Below, piece by piece: positions 22,214-30,183 of a stretch of 36,753 bases of DNA. Position 1 is the stretch's first letter. Each line of letters opens with the position of its first letter. The translations under genes and the position numbers were made by a program. The stretch comes from an uncultured Alistipes sp. (GTDB lineage Bacteria; Bacteroidota; Bacteroidia; Bacteroidales; Rikenellaceae): NCBI GenBank assembly GCA_934754975.1, contig CAKVKI010000001.1, positions 1 through 36,753 of the forward strand. The letters run 5' to 3'. The notes beneath the pieces were generated by a model. It was not told the DNA's origin. It did not search any database and was given only the letters and a program-made list of their open reading frames with translations.

Positions 22214-25200
22214 TTAAAAATTAATGTTGATACCGAAATTCCACATCTTCATCTGCGGGTAGAAATAGCCTGTTTCATCGCCCATTTCCGGATCGAAATT
22301 CTTGATCTCGGAGAAGGTCAGCAGGTTGTTGCCGCCCACGTAGATGCGTATGGAATTCAGCCCGATGAACCGGAGCTGCCGTTTGTTGAACGTGTAGCCG
22401 ATTTCGATGCTTTTGAGGCGGAGGTAATCGCCTTTTTTCAGGTAGAATGTATTGGTACACTGGTTATGTTTGTTCGTGGCGCTCGACAGACGCGGGTATT
22501 TGATCTTCTCTCCGTTCTGCCAGCGCTCTTCGGTCCAGCGGTAGAGGTGGATGTCCTGGAAGCGGTTGCGTTCACGCACCGGTTCGTAAAGCGACTTGGT
22601 CATCAGTTTGCTGTTGCCGCCCGCACCCTGCCACATCATGCTGAAATCGAAATTCCGGAAGTTCAGGCCGAACGTGAAGTTGTAGACGAAACGCGGTATT
22701 TTCGACCGTCCGATAGGGCCTTCGTCGAATGTGTCGATCACCCCGTCGTCGTTGCGGTCCCAATACATGAAGTCGCCCGGCTGTACGGGATATTGGGGCT
22801 GCGGCAGGTCGGGATTCAGCACGCGCACGCCGTCGACCATGGTGAAATCGTCGGGCAGGTAATAGCGCACGACCGTCTGGCCGAAATACTGGCCGATCGG
22901 CTTGCCGGTCTGACGCAGGTATTCGTATTTGGGTTCGACTTCGTCTTTGTAGAGAACCTTGTTCTTCGAATAGGAGAACATGCCCGATACGAACCAGCTG
23001 AAATTCTGACTTACGACATCGCGGTAGCCTGCTTCGATTTCGAAACCTTCGTTGCGGACCTTGCCGAGGTTCTCCTTGGCCGTGCCGACGCCGAGGATCT
23101 GGGGCGTCGTGTTGCGCGAGATGAAGATCTTTTCGCGGTCTTCGCGGAAGATGTCTGCGTTCAGCGTCAGTTTGTCGAAGAAGGCCAGGTCGATACCGAT
23201 ATTGGTCTTCTTGCCGATTTCCCAGGTGACGTTCGTATTGCCGAGCGACCCCTCGACCAGTGCGGGCATGCCGCCGAACCCGTTGTCTTTGCCGAAGAAG
23301 TAATTGCCGTCCTTGTCGTAGGTCTGGAGATACAGGAAACGGTCCGAGCCGATCTTGTCGTTGCCCACTTCGCCGTAAGAGGCGCGCAGTTTCATGAACG
23401 TAATGAACGGCAGCGACCGCTGCATGAAGCCTTCGTTGGAAAGGACGTAGCCGAGGGCGAACGAAGGGAAGAAGTCGTAGCGGTGTCCCTCGTCGAACTG
23501 GTCGGAGCCGTTGTAACCCAGATTCACTTCGGCGAGGTACTTGCTTTTATAGGCATAGGTCGCACGGGCCGCATACCCCAGAAAGACCCGCGGAAGCACG
23601 GCGTTGGTATTCTCTTTGGTCTGCGTATACACCGCCATTGCCGTTACGGCGTGGTCGCCGAAAGTCCGGTTGTAGTCGATTCCCACCTCGATATTGGTAC
23701 GGCGGCGGTGTCCTTTGCCCGACAGCGAGCTTATCGAAGGCGCGGTTTCTTCTTTGGCAATCACTTTTTCCGTGTCGCTGACATACCTGTACGTAGGCGG
23801 GCGGTAGCTGACTTTGGTGCCGTCGTCGTAATAACTGTTGAAGCTTACCATGCCGCGGACGGAGAGACCCTTGGTCACAAAATCCAGCTTTTGATTCAGT
23901 TTGACCGTCCCTTCCAGGATGTTGGTGGCGAGCCGCGAATAGCCCCAGTCGCTGAGCATGGCCATCAGGTTTTCCGCTTCGTTGTCCGTGCTGGCGCCGT
24001 AAGAACCGTCGGGAAGCCGGTAAGGGTAGGACATCGGGGGCGTTTCGTACATCATGGAGAAGATCGAGTTGTCGTTGAGTCCCTGGCTGTTGTTCTGCTT
24101 CTGGTCGAGACGTCCGTTGAGATCGAGGCTCAGCTCGGTGGTCTTCGTCAGCGAAAAGTCGAGGTTCGCACGGAGGTTGATGCGTTTGAAATTGGCGTTC
24201 GAAGGGTATTTGCCGTCGAACTGCTTGTAGATGCCTTCCTGAGACAGTCCGCTCAGCGCCACGTAATAACGCACGTTGTCCGTGCCGCCGCGCACATTGA
24301 CGTTGAGTTTGTGCATCGGCGTCGTTTTGCGCAGGAAATCTTTTACGTAGTCGTTGTCCGGATGAGTATAAGGCGAATCGCCCAGCCGGTAATGTTCGAT
24401 ATCCTCTTCGGTGAATGCCGGGCGTGCGCCGTCGTTGGCGAGCGACTCGTTGCGCAGCACCGCGTGGTCGTACGAGCCGAGGAAAGTCGGGAGGCGGGTC
24501 GGCTGCTGCAGCGTGAAAGTATAGTTCATGTTGAACTTCGGCGCGCCTTTCGAACCGCGTTTGGTCGTAATCAGGATCACGCCGTTGGCGCCGCGTACGC
24601 CGTATACTGCAGTCGCCGAAGCGTCCTTCAGCACGGAGAGCTGCGCGACATCCTCCGGATCGACCTGCGAGTAGTCGCGTTCGACGCCGTCTACCAGCAC
24701 CAGCGGAGCCGAGTCGCCGCTCATCGTGGCGACGCCGCGCACATAGATTTCGGCGTCGTCGCTGCCCGGACGGCCCGAAGGCACGGTAAACGTCACGCCG
24801 GCCACTTTGCCGGCCAGCGCCGTACTCAGATTGGGGCTGCCCATCTGTTTGAGGTCTTCGGAGGTGGCAGAGGAGATGGCTCCCACCACGCTTTGTTTTT
24901 TCTGTACGCCGTAACCTACGACCACGACCTCCTCCACATTGGTCGCGGAGGGTTCCATCGCAATGGTCATCGGTTTTGCCGTGACTTCGAGAATCCGGGT
25001 GATATAACCGATGTAGGAGACCTGAATCGTACTACGCACGCTCTTTACCTTCATCGAAAACCGTCCTTGGGGATCGGTGACCGTGCCGTTGGCGACGTTG
25101 TCCGTTTCAACGACGCTCACACCCACCATCGGTCTGTTCAGCTCGTCCACGACCGTACCCGACACCGCGACCGTCTGGGCGCGGAGCGCGCCGAGCGAAA

Positions 25201-25237
25201 TCAAAATCGCTGCAAATAAAGCTATTATCTTTTTCAT
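22214..25237 (-). CDS. susC: SusC-like TonB-dependent outer-membrane transporter (SusC-B)
   Basis: TonB-dependent oligosaccharide importer of 1007 aa. Seen: signal peptide MKKIIALFAAILISLGALRAQ; a carboxypeptidase-D-like N-terminal extension (VSGTVVDELNRPMVGVSVV to VSYIGY, shown in parts); a TonB box region NVEEVVVVGYG; a plug with PLVLVDGVERD, LSVLKDASATAVYG and RGANGVILITTK; a long beta-barrel; and the C-terminal aromatic strand ending GININF. This is the canonical SusC/RagA architecture. It forms a pair with SusD-B immediately downstream and differs from SusC-A, which lacks the N-terminal extension. It starts 19 bp after SusD-A. Confidence 0.96.
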   Translation of the reverse strand: MKKIIALFAAILISLGALRAQTVAVSGTVVDELNRPMVGVSVVETDNVANGTVTDPQGRFSMKVKSVRSTIQVSYIGYITRILEVTAKPMTIAMEPSATNVEEVVVVGYGVQKKQSVVGAISSATSEDLKQMGSPNLSTALAGKVAGVTFTVPSGRPGSDDAEIYVRGVATMSGDSAPLVLVDGVERDYSQVDPEDVAQLSVLKDASATAVYGVRGANGVILITTKRGSKGAPKFNMNYTFTLQQPTRLPTFLGSYDHAVLRNESLANDGARPAFTEEDIEHYRLGDSPYTHPDNDYVKDFLRKTTPMHKLNVNVRGGTDNVRYYVALSGLSQEGIYKQFDGKYPSNANFKRINLRANLDFSLTKTTELSLDLNGRLDQKQNNSQGLNDNSIFSMMYETPPMSYPYRLPDGSYGASTDNEAENLMAMLSDWGYSRLATNILEGTVKLNQKLDFVTKGLSVRGMVSFNSYYDDGTKVSYRPPTYRYVSDTEKVIAKEETAPSISSLSGKGHRRRTNIEVGIDYNRTFGDHAVTAMAVYTQTKENTNAVLPRVFLGYAARATYAYKSKYLAEVNLGYNGSDQFDEGHRYDFFPSFALGYVLSNEGFMQRSLPFITFMKLRASYGEVGNDKIGSDRFLYLQTYDKDGNYFFGKDNGFGGMPALVEGSLGNTNVTWEIGKKTNIGIDLAFFDKLTLNADIFREDREKIFISRNTTPQILGVGTAKENLGKVRNEGFEIEAGYRDVVSQNFSWFVSGMFSYSKNKVLYKDEVEPKYEYLRQTGKPIGQYFGQTVVRYYLPDDFTMVDGVRVLNPDLPQPQYPVQPGDFMYWDRNDDGVIDTFDEGPIGRSKIPRFVYNFTFGLNFRNFDFSMMWQGAGGNSKLMTKSLYEPVRERNRFQDIHLYRWTEERWQNGEKIKYPRLSSATNKHNQCTNTFYLKKGDYLRLKSIEIGYTFNKRQLRFIGLNSIRIYVGGNNLLTFSEIKNFDPEMGDETGYFYPQMKMWNFGININF

Positions 25238-25256
25238 GGATTTTATCTCTTAGAAT

Positions 25257-26999
25257 TTACCATAACGGGTTGTTGCCTCTGATGGCGGAGTTGTTCACCA
25301 CATCGCCGTTAGGAATCGGATAGAGGTAGAACTTGGGAGAGAACTGCCGGCTGTTCACATTTTCCACGATCTGGTAGGAGAACGTATCGCCGGTTTTGGT
25401 GATCTGCATGCCCCGGATGCTTTCGCTCAGCGCTTCGTCGGCGATTTTCCAGCGTTTCACGTCGTAATAGCGGTGGTCTTCGAACGCCAGTTCGACCCGG
25501 CGTTCCCGGCGGATGGCTGCGCTCATTGCTTCGCTGTCTCCCGCGGCGGCATCCACATCGGTCTGCGAGGGGCGGAGTACGCGGCTGCGCACCGCTTTCA
25601 GGGCGTCGCGCGCCGTCAGGCCGCATCCCAGCGGATCGACGTCGGGACCGTATGCTTCGTTCACGGCTTCGGCATAGTCGAGCAGAAGTTCCGCATAACG
25701 GAACAGCGGGAAACAGTGGTTGGTGTTTGTGGGCGTTCCCGAAATGACCACCTCGCTGCCGCAAAATTTGGACATGTAATACCCCGTCCGGGTCGAAGTG
25801 TTGGTGTTGTTGTGCGCTCCGCCCTGGAAGGTCTCGATCATCGTGCCGTTCCACTCCTGTCCGTTGTGGAAAATGCTGGCATAAAAACGGGGATCGCGGT
25901 TTTCATACGGATTCTTCCGGTCGTAAGGACCCTCAGGATCGTCGATCGGCTGTCCGGTCACAGTCCCATAGGCATCGACCATCTGCTGCGAAGGACTCGT
26001 CAGCCCTTTGCCGTTGGGAATGCCGACCGGGAAATTCTGGATTTCGACCCGGTTGCCGACTTTCGACGTGCGGGGCAGAATCAGCTCTTTGTTGCCCGTG
26101 ATTACCGTGAAAAGTTTCCTGTAGTTGGCTGTGCCGTTGACAATTACCTGTTCGTCCTTATCCGTTTCCGCGATAGGGCTGGGTTTGTAGATGTCGTAAT
26201 CGCCCAGTTTGATTACTTCGGCTGCGGCCGCTGCGGCGGACTCCCAGCGTTTCTTGTCGTAAGAGCCGTAACAGATGAATTCGTTGTCGCTGCCGTCGTA
26301 GCCCTTGCCGTTATAGAGCGGGCTGGCGGCATAAAGCAGCAGGCGGGCCTTGAGGGCGAGCGCGGCGCCTTTCGATGCGCGGCCGAAATTGACGTTGTTC
26401 GGCGCGGGCAGGTCCGTATACGATTCGTCGCACAGCCCTGCGATGTAATCCACGCAGGCGGCGAACGACGATCGGGGCACGTTCAGGTCCTCCGAAAGCT
26501 CGTACGCCCGGTCGATGAGCGGCACGCCGCCGTAGCGCTTTACCAGCTCGAAGTAGAAAAACGCCTTCAGGAATTTCAGCTCCGCCTGAAGCTGGAGTTT
26601 CAGATCGTGGTTGGCTTCGGGCAGTTTTTCGAGCCCGACGATGCCGATATTGGCGTCGCGGATGAATTTATAGCAATCCTCCCAGCAGCCGTCGGGATTG
26701 CTTTTCCGGGGCGTGAGCGAGCCGTCGGTCAGAAAGACGATCGACGACCCCGGCACGGTTATCATGGCTTCGTCCGAGGCCGACGCGAGCATGGCCCCGT
26801 CTACGCGGTTGTAGCCGTTCTCGTCGGATTTGTCGAACGGGAGTCCCAGATAGACGCCGAGTACGTATCCTTCGGCTTTCTTGTCGTTCGAGAATACAAA
26901 ATCGGAATCATATTTGTCGAACGGCATATCTTCGAAGTCGCAGGAGACAGCCGCCGCACCGAGGAAAAGAAGCGAGATGTATTTGAGAATGTTTTTCAT
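25257..26999 (-). CDS. susD: SusD-like outer-membrane lipoprotein (SusD-A)
   Basis: Surface glycan-binding lipoprotein of 580 aa. Seen: signal MKNILKYISLLFLGAAAVSC with lipobox A-V-S-C; LKAFFYFELVKRYGG and GVPLIDRAYEL in the SusD TPR region; YYDVKRWKIADE and KFYLYPIPNGDV near the C-terminus, both family hallmarks. The open frame continues upstream to 27137 inside the SusC-A coding region, but ATG 26999 opens the signal peptide and sits 13 bp after the SusC-A stop. It pairs with SusC-A. Its divergence from SusD-B suggests the two complexes import different fragments. Confidence 0.95.
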   Translation of the reverse strand: MKNILKYISLLFLGAAAVSCDFEDMPFDKYDSDFVFSNDKKAEGYVLGVYLGLPFDKSDENGYNRVDGAMLASASDEAMITVPGSSIVFLTDGSLTPRKSNPDGCWEDCYKFIRDANIGIVGLEKLPEANHDLKLQLQAELKFLKAFFYFELVKRYGGVPLIDRAYELSEDLNVPRSSFAACVDYIAGLCDESYTDLPAPNNVNFGRASKGAALALKARLLLYAASPLYNGKGYDGSDNEFICYGSYDKKRWESAAAAAAEVIKLGDYDIYKPSPIAETDKDEQVIVNGTANYRKLFTVITGNKELILPRTSKVGNRVEIQNFPVGIPNGKGLTSPSQQMVDAYGTVTGQPIDDPEGPYDRKNPYENRDPRFYASIFHNGQEWNGTMIETFQGGAHNNTNTSTRTGYYMSKFCGSEVVISGTPTNTNHCFPLFRYAELLLDYAEAVNEAYGPDVDPLGCGLTARDALKAVRSRVLRPSQTDVDAAAGDSEAMSAAIRRERRVELAFEDHRYYDVKRWKIADEALSESIRGMQITKTGDTFSYQIVENVNSRQFSPKFYLYPIPNGDVVNNSAIRGNNPLW

Positions 27000-27012
27000 G
27001 GCTCGGCAGGTT

Positions 27013-29847
27013 TTAAAATGATATGTTGAGACCCATGCAGACCGTCCGCTGCAAAGGATAGACGGTCCCCGTCGTGGTCGTTTCCGGATCGAGAATGTCG
27101 ATTTTGTCGGAGGTGAAGAGGTTCGTCGCGGAGACATAAATGCGCAGGTTTTTCAGCCAGATGGCCTTTGCGGCGCGGGCGGGCAGCGTATAACCCAGTT
27201 CGACGCTTTTCAGACGCAGGTAGGAGGCGTCGCGGAGCCAGTAATCGGAGTTCGGACCCCGGTTGTTGCCGTCGTTGCCCGTCAGGCTGAGACGGGGGTA
27301 TTTGGCCGTCAGGCGGGTGTCGATGCCGTTGGCGGGATCATAGGCCCAGCGGTCGAGATGGTGTTCCATCACATTGCCCTTGCCGTCGGGACGGAATTCC
27401 CAGTAGACGTATCCGCCGAGTTTTTTCTGTACGTTGCCCACGCCCTGAAAAGCGACGTTCAGATCGAAGCCGCGGTAGTTCAGGTTGATGCCGAAACCGT
27501 ATACGTATTCGGGGACGTCGCCGTAACCGAGGTAGGTGCGGTCGTCTTCGTTGATATAGCCGTCTTTGCTCAGGTCCAGATAGCGGATGTCGCCGGGATT
27601 GTAGGTGCCGTAGGTCTGCGTCGCATGGGCGGCGATCTGGTCGTAGTCGAAGAAGAGTCCGTCGGATTTCAGGCCGAACGCAGAGTTGATCGGGTAGCCC
27701 GTCTTTTTGTTGAACCGGTAGGTGGCGTCGGTCTCCTGCATCTCTTTCACGCGGTTGCGGGCGAAACTGAAATTACCGTAAACCGAGTAGCCCAGCCTGC
27801 CGATGCGCGACGTGTAGTCGGTGGCGATCTCGAAGCCGCTGTTGGTCATGCGGCCTATGTTGTTCTTGACCGAACCGCGGACTCCGATGATAGCGGGAAT
27901 GCTCGCCTGTGCGATGATCAGGTTGTCGTTGTTTTCGTAGAAACCGTCGACCGACAGGGACCATCTGTCTTTGAACATGCGTATGTCCACTCCGACGTTG
28001 GTCTTGTGCGAACGTTCGGCCATGATGTTGTCCACGCCGACCTGCGATTCCCGGAAGCCCTGCATCGAGGCGAGCGACTGCCCCTGAAGGTAGGTGCTGC
28101 CGAGCGAGCTGAAGAACGAACTTTTCTGGAAATAGCTGATGTTGGTGTCGTTGCCCGAAACTCCGTAGGAGGCCCTCAGCTTGAGGAAGCTGATGAAAGT
28201 CTTGTCCTTCAGGAAGTTCTCTTCCGAAATGATCCAGCCTGCGGAGACCGAGGGGAAGACGTTGTAGCCGTTTCCGCCGATCTGCTCGCTGCCCTGACAG
28301 GCTATGGTGAAGTCGGCGATGTAGCGGCGCTTGAAATCGTAGTGGGCGTAGGCGAACAGCCCCTTATAGATATGGGGCATGATCTTGCCGTTGCCGGATT
28401 CGTTGTTGTAGTTGATGAATATCCGCCCTGAGAGATTGTGATTGCCGAACGAACGGGTGTAGTCGAGTCCCGCCTGCAGGTCCAGCGTGCGGTAGTTGTT
28501 CGAAAAGCTGTTGTCGTTTTTCTGCGTGGCGGGGTTTTTCGTTCCCTGCTGGTTGCTGAGACTGCCTTCGTACACCACGAACCCGACGTTGCGGTTGATG
28601 ACCTGCTCGAAATAGCTGTCGAATGAGAACGAACCGAAAACCGAGAGCCCCCGGGTGATGAAGTCCAGATCGTGGTCGAGTTTCAGCGTGGCGTAGTTGG
28701 AGCGGGTCTGGAAGATCGAATATCCGCTGTTGTTGAGCAATCCGTAAGGGTTGTTGAGGTACTGGGAGGTGCCGCTGAGCGATCCGTCCTCGTTGAAGAT
28801 CGGGTGGGCGTTGGGCGGAGTCTGCGTCAGTGCGTTCAGAATGCGGGACGTGCTGTTCGAATAGGCGCCCGGATAATTCCATTTGGCCATCAGCGACGCG
28901 ATGTCGAGACTGATGACGAACTTCTTGGTGACGTTTATATCGACGTTGCCCCGGAGCGAATAATTCTCGTAGTTGGCGTTGGTCTTATAGGTGTTGGCGT
29001 TCTTGTCCACGTTGTAGAGACCCGAATTGTCCACGTATCCTACGGAGGCGTAGTAGCGCACGCGCTCCGTGCCGCCCCGCACGCTTACGTTGTAACGCTG
29101 CACGACGGAGGATTTTTTCATGAATCTGTCCATCCAGTCTACGTCGGGATAGTTGTAGGGATCGTCGCCGCTGAGGTAGGAGTCGAGCGCATACTGGTCG
29201 TATTTGGGCGATCCGCCGTCGTTGACCGCCGCTTCGTTGTAGAGACGTGCGTAGTCGTACGATCCGAGGTATTTCGGCAGGCGCGTCGGAGCCTGAAAAC
29301 CCACCCCGGCGTCGATGCTCACCGTCAGGGGTTGTATGCGGCCGTGTTTGGTCGTGATCAGTACGACGCCGTTCGCTCCCCGCAGGCCGTAGAGGGCGGT
29401 CGCCGCGGCGTCTTTGAGGATCGTAATCGATTCGATGTCGGCCGGGGAGATTCGGTTGGCGTCCTTGCGCACATAACCGTCCACCAGAATAGCGGCCTGC
29501 CGGGAGTCGGACGAGATGCTCCGAAGCCCCCGGATATACATCGAATTGGATTCGATGCCCAGCTCTCCGTCGTTCTGGATGCCCAGAAATCCGGTCACCC
29601 GCCCGTTGAGCAGGTTCGTCCGGTTTATTCCGGGCAGATATTCCAGTTGCCAGCCCCCGACGGAAGAGACGGCGGCCGTGGTCAGATCCTTGTCGGACGC
29701 ATGATAGGGCGACACCATGACGGTGTTCGCTTTTACCGCGAGCGAGTCGGGCACGGCGGCAGCCGCTTTCTGCGGAGCATACATCGGAGACAGACTCGCC
29801 AGAAGCAGACTGACGCATGTCAAATCTTTGAGTCGAGATACTCTCAT
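27013..29847 (-). CDS. susC: SusC-like TonB-dependent transporter without N-terminal extension (SusC-A)
   Basis: TonB-dependent importer of 944 aa and first gene of the long operon. Seen: signal peptide (MRVSRLKDLTCVSLLLASLSP, residues 1-21, then an Ala-rich segment); plug region with NSMYIRGLRS, AAILVDGYVR, ITILKDAAATALYG and RGANGVVLITTK; a barrel similar to SusC-B (both share TRLPxxLGSYDxAxLxNE); and a C-terminal strand ending GLNISF. What is missing is the carboxypeptidase-D-like domain and the EEVVVVGYG-type TonB box: only about 55 residues lie between the signal and the plug. NTVMVSPYHA may serve as the TonB box. ATG 29847 is chosen over the upstream ATG 29937 because it opens the signal peptide. 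Confidence 0.93.
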   Translation of the reverse strand: MRVSRLKDLTCVSLLLASLSPMYAPQKAAAAVPDSLAVKANTVMVSPYHASDKDLTTAAVSSVGGWQLEYLPGINRTNLLNGRVTGFLGIQNDGELGIESNSMYIRGLRSISSDSRQAAILVDGYVRKDANRISPADIESITILKDAAATALYGLRGANGVVLITTKHGRIQPLTVSIDAGVGFQAPTRLPKYLGSYDYARLYNEAAVNDGGSPKYDQYALDSYLSGDDPYNYPDVDWMDRFMKKSSVVQRYNVSVRGGTERVRYYASVGYVDNSGLYNVDKNANTYKTNANYENYSLRGNVDINVTKKFVISLDIASLMAKWNYPGAYSNSTSRILNALTQTPPNAHPIFNEDGSLSGTSQYLNNPYGLLNNSGYSIFQTRSNYATLKLDHDLDFITRGLSVFGSFSFDSYFEQVINRNVGFVVYEGSLSNQQGTKNPATQKNDNSFSNNYRTLDLQAGLDYTRSFGNHNLSGRIFINYNNESGNGKIMPHIYKGLFAYAHYDFKRRYIADFTIACQGSEQIGGNGYNVFPSVSAGWIISEENFLKDKTFISFLKLRASYGVSGNDTNISYFQKSSFFSSLGSTYLQGQSLASMQGFRESQVGVDNIMAERSHKTNVGVDIRMFKDRWSLSVDGFYENNDNLIIAQASIPAIIGVRGSVKNNIGRMTNSGFEIATDYTSRIGRLGYSVYGNFSFARNRVKEMQETDATYRFNKKTGYPINSAFGLKSDGLFFDYDQIAAHATQTYGTYNPGDIRYLDLSKDGYINEDDRTYLGYGDVPEYVYGFGINLNYRGFDLNVAFQGVGNVQKKLGGYVYWEFRPDGKGNVMEHHLDRWAYDPANGIDTRLTAKYPRLSLTGNDGNNRGPNSDYWLRDASYLRLKSVELGYTLPARAAKAIWLKNLRIYVSATNLFTSDKIDILDPETTTTGTVYPLQRTVCMGLNISF

Positions 29848-29893
29848 AAGAAAAGTTTTTGGGTTAATATTTGGGTTGTTGTTCGTTTGGGTT
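29848..29893 (-). repeat. Triple AACCCAAA repeat in the SusC-A leader
   Basis: Three exact copies of AACCCAAA (minus strand) at 29893-29886, 29877-29870 and 29865-29858, directly before the start codon at 29847. The 46-nt leader is almost free of G and so should be unstructured. There is no Shine-Dalgarno, which is normal for Bacteroidetes. The copies may be binding sites for a small RNA or RNA-binding protein, or simply an A/C-rich leader that aids initiation. Confidence 0.5.
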
Positions 29894-29980
29894 GCAATTT
29901 GTTCCGTACGGAGCGAACCGTTTACAAAATTCGTCAATTCGATCGTTAGAAAAGGCTATTTTTTCTTCAAAAATTAACAC

Positions 29981-30007
29981 GCCGGCGAAAAATAATTTCG
30001 GACCGGC
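29981..30007. promoter_or_regulatory. Inverted repeat (candidate operator or leader hairpin) upstream of SusC-A
   Basis: GCCGGCGAAA (29981-29990), loop AATAA, TTTCG (29996-30000), a 2-nt bulge GA, then CCGGC (30003-30007): ten base pairs in two blocks. It lies 134 bp upstream of the SusC-A start. It could be a protein-binding palindrome or, if transcribed, a hairpin. On the minus strand it is followed by a T-rich run (ATTTTTG), so an attenuator is conceivable. Confidence 0.35.
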
Positions 30008-30131
30008 TTACACGAAAAAAGGCCGGGATTGCCGGAAATCCGCTTCGTGCGGGTGGCAAATCCGGCGGGACTCAGTTGCGGATGCGCTATTTTTTGGCGA
30101 ATTTCTGCTATTTCGCTTGATTCGGATGCAA

Positions 30132-30140
30132 TATATTTGT
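30132..30140 (+). promoter_or_regulatory. Candidate -7 promoter element for the plus-strand GH51/GH79-like operon
   Basis: TATATTTGT fully matches the Bacteroidetes -7 consensus TAnnTTTGY, 43 nt before the ATG at 30184. TTTC at 30111-30114 (17 nt upstream) is the best -33 candidate, with one mismatch from TTTG. Confidence 0.5.
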
Positions 30141-30183
30141 AAACACGGAATCCGGACGGAAAAACAACCTAAAATGATACTTT

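Larger units (their letters stand above)
29848..30183. other. Divergent regulatory region between the SusC operon and the plus-strand operon
   Basis: A 336-bp gene-free stretch, the longest in the window. It holds the AACCCAAA repeats (29858-29893), an inverted repeat (29981-30007) and a -7 element for the plus-strand gene (30132-30140). I find no clear TAnnTTTG element for the SusC operon; the closest, TATTTTTC at 29994-29987, has one mismatch. The HTCS regulator of this locus probably binds here, but its site cannot be recognised. No short gene is supported. Confidence 0.6.

Noticed and set aside
21344..25219. A 1291-codon open frame opposite SusC-B and SusD-B
   Set aside because: It spans two genuine genes on the other strand and has no signal peptide or family motif; a codon-bias shadow.
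27000..27137. Upstream extension of SusD-A to 27137
   Set aside because: It would overlap the SusC-A 3' end by 125 bp and hide the lipoprotein signal.
29848..29937. Upstream extension of SusC-A to 29937
   Set aside because: It adds 30 polar residues before the signal peptide and encodes the A/C-rich leader repeats.
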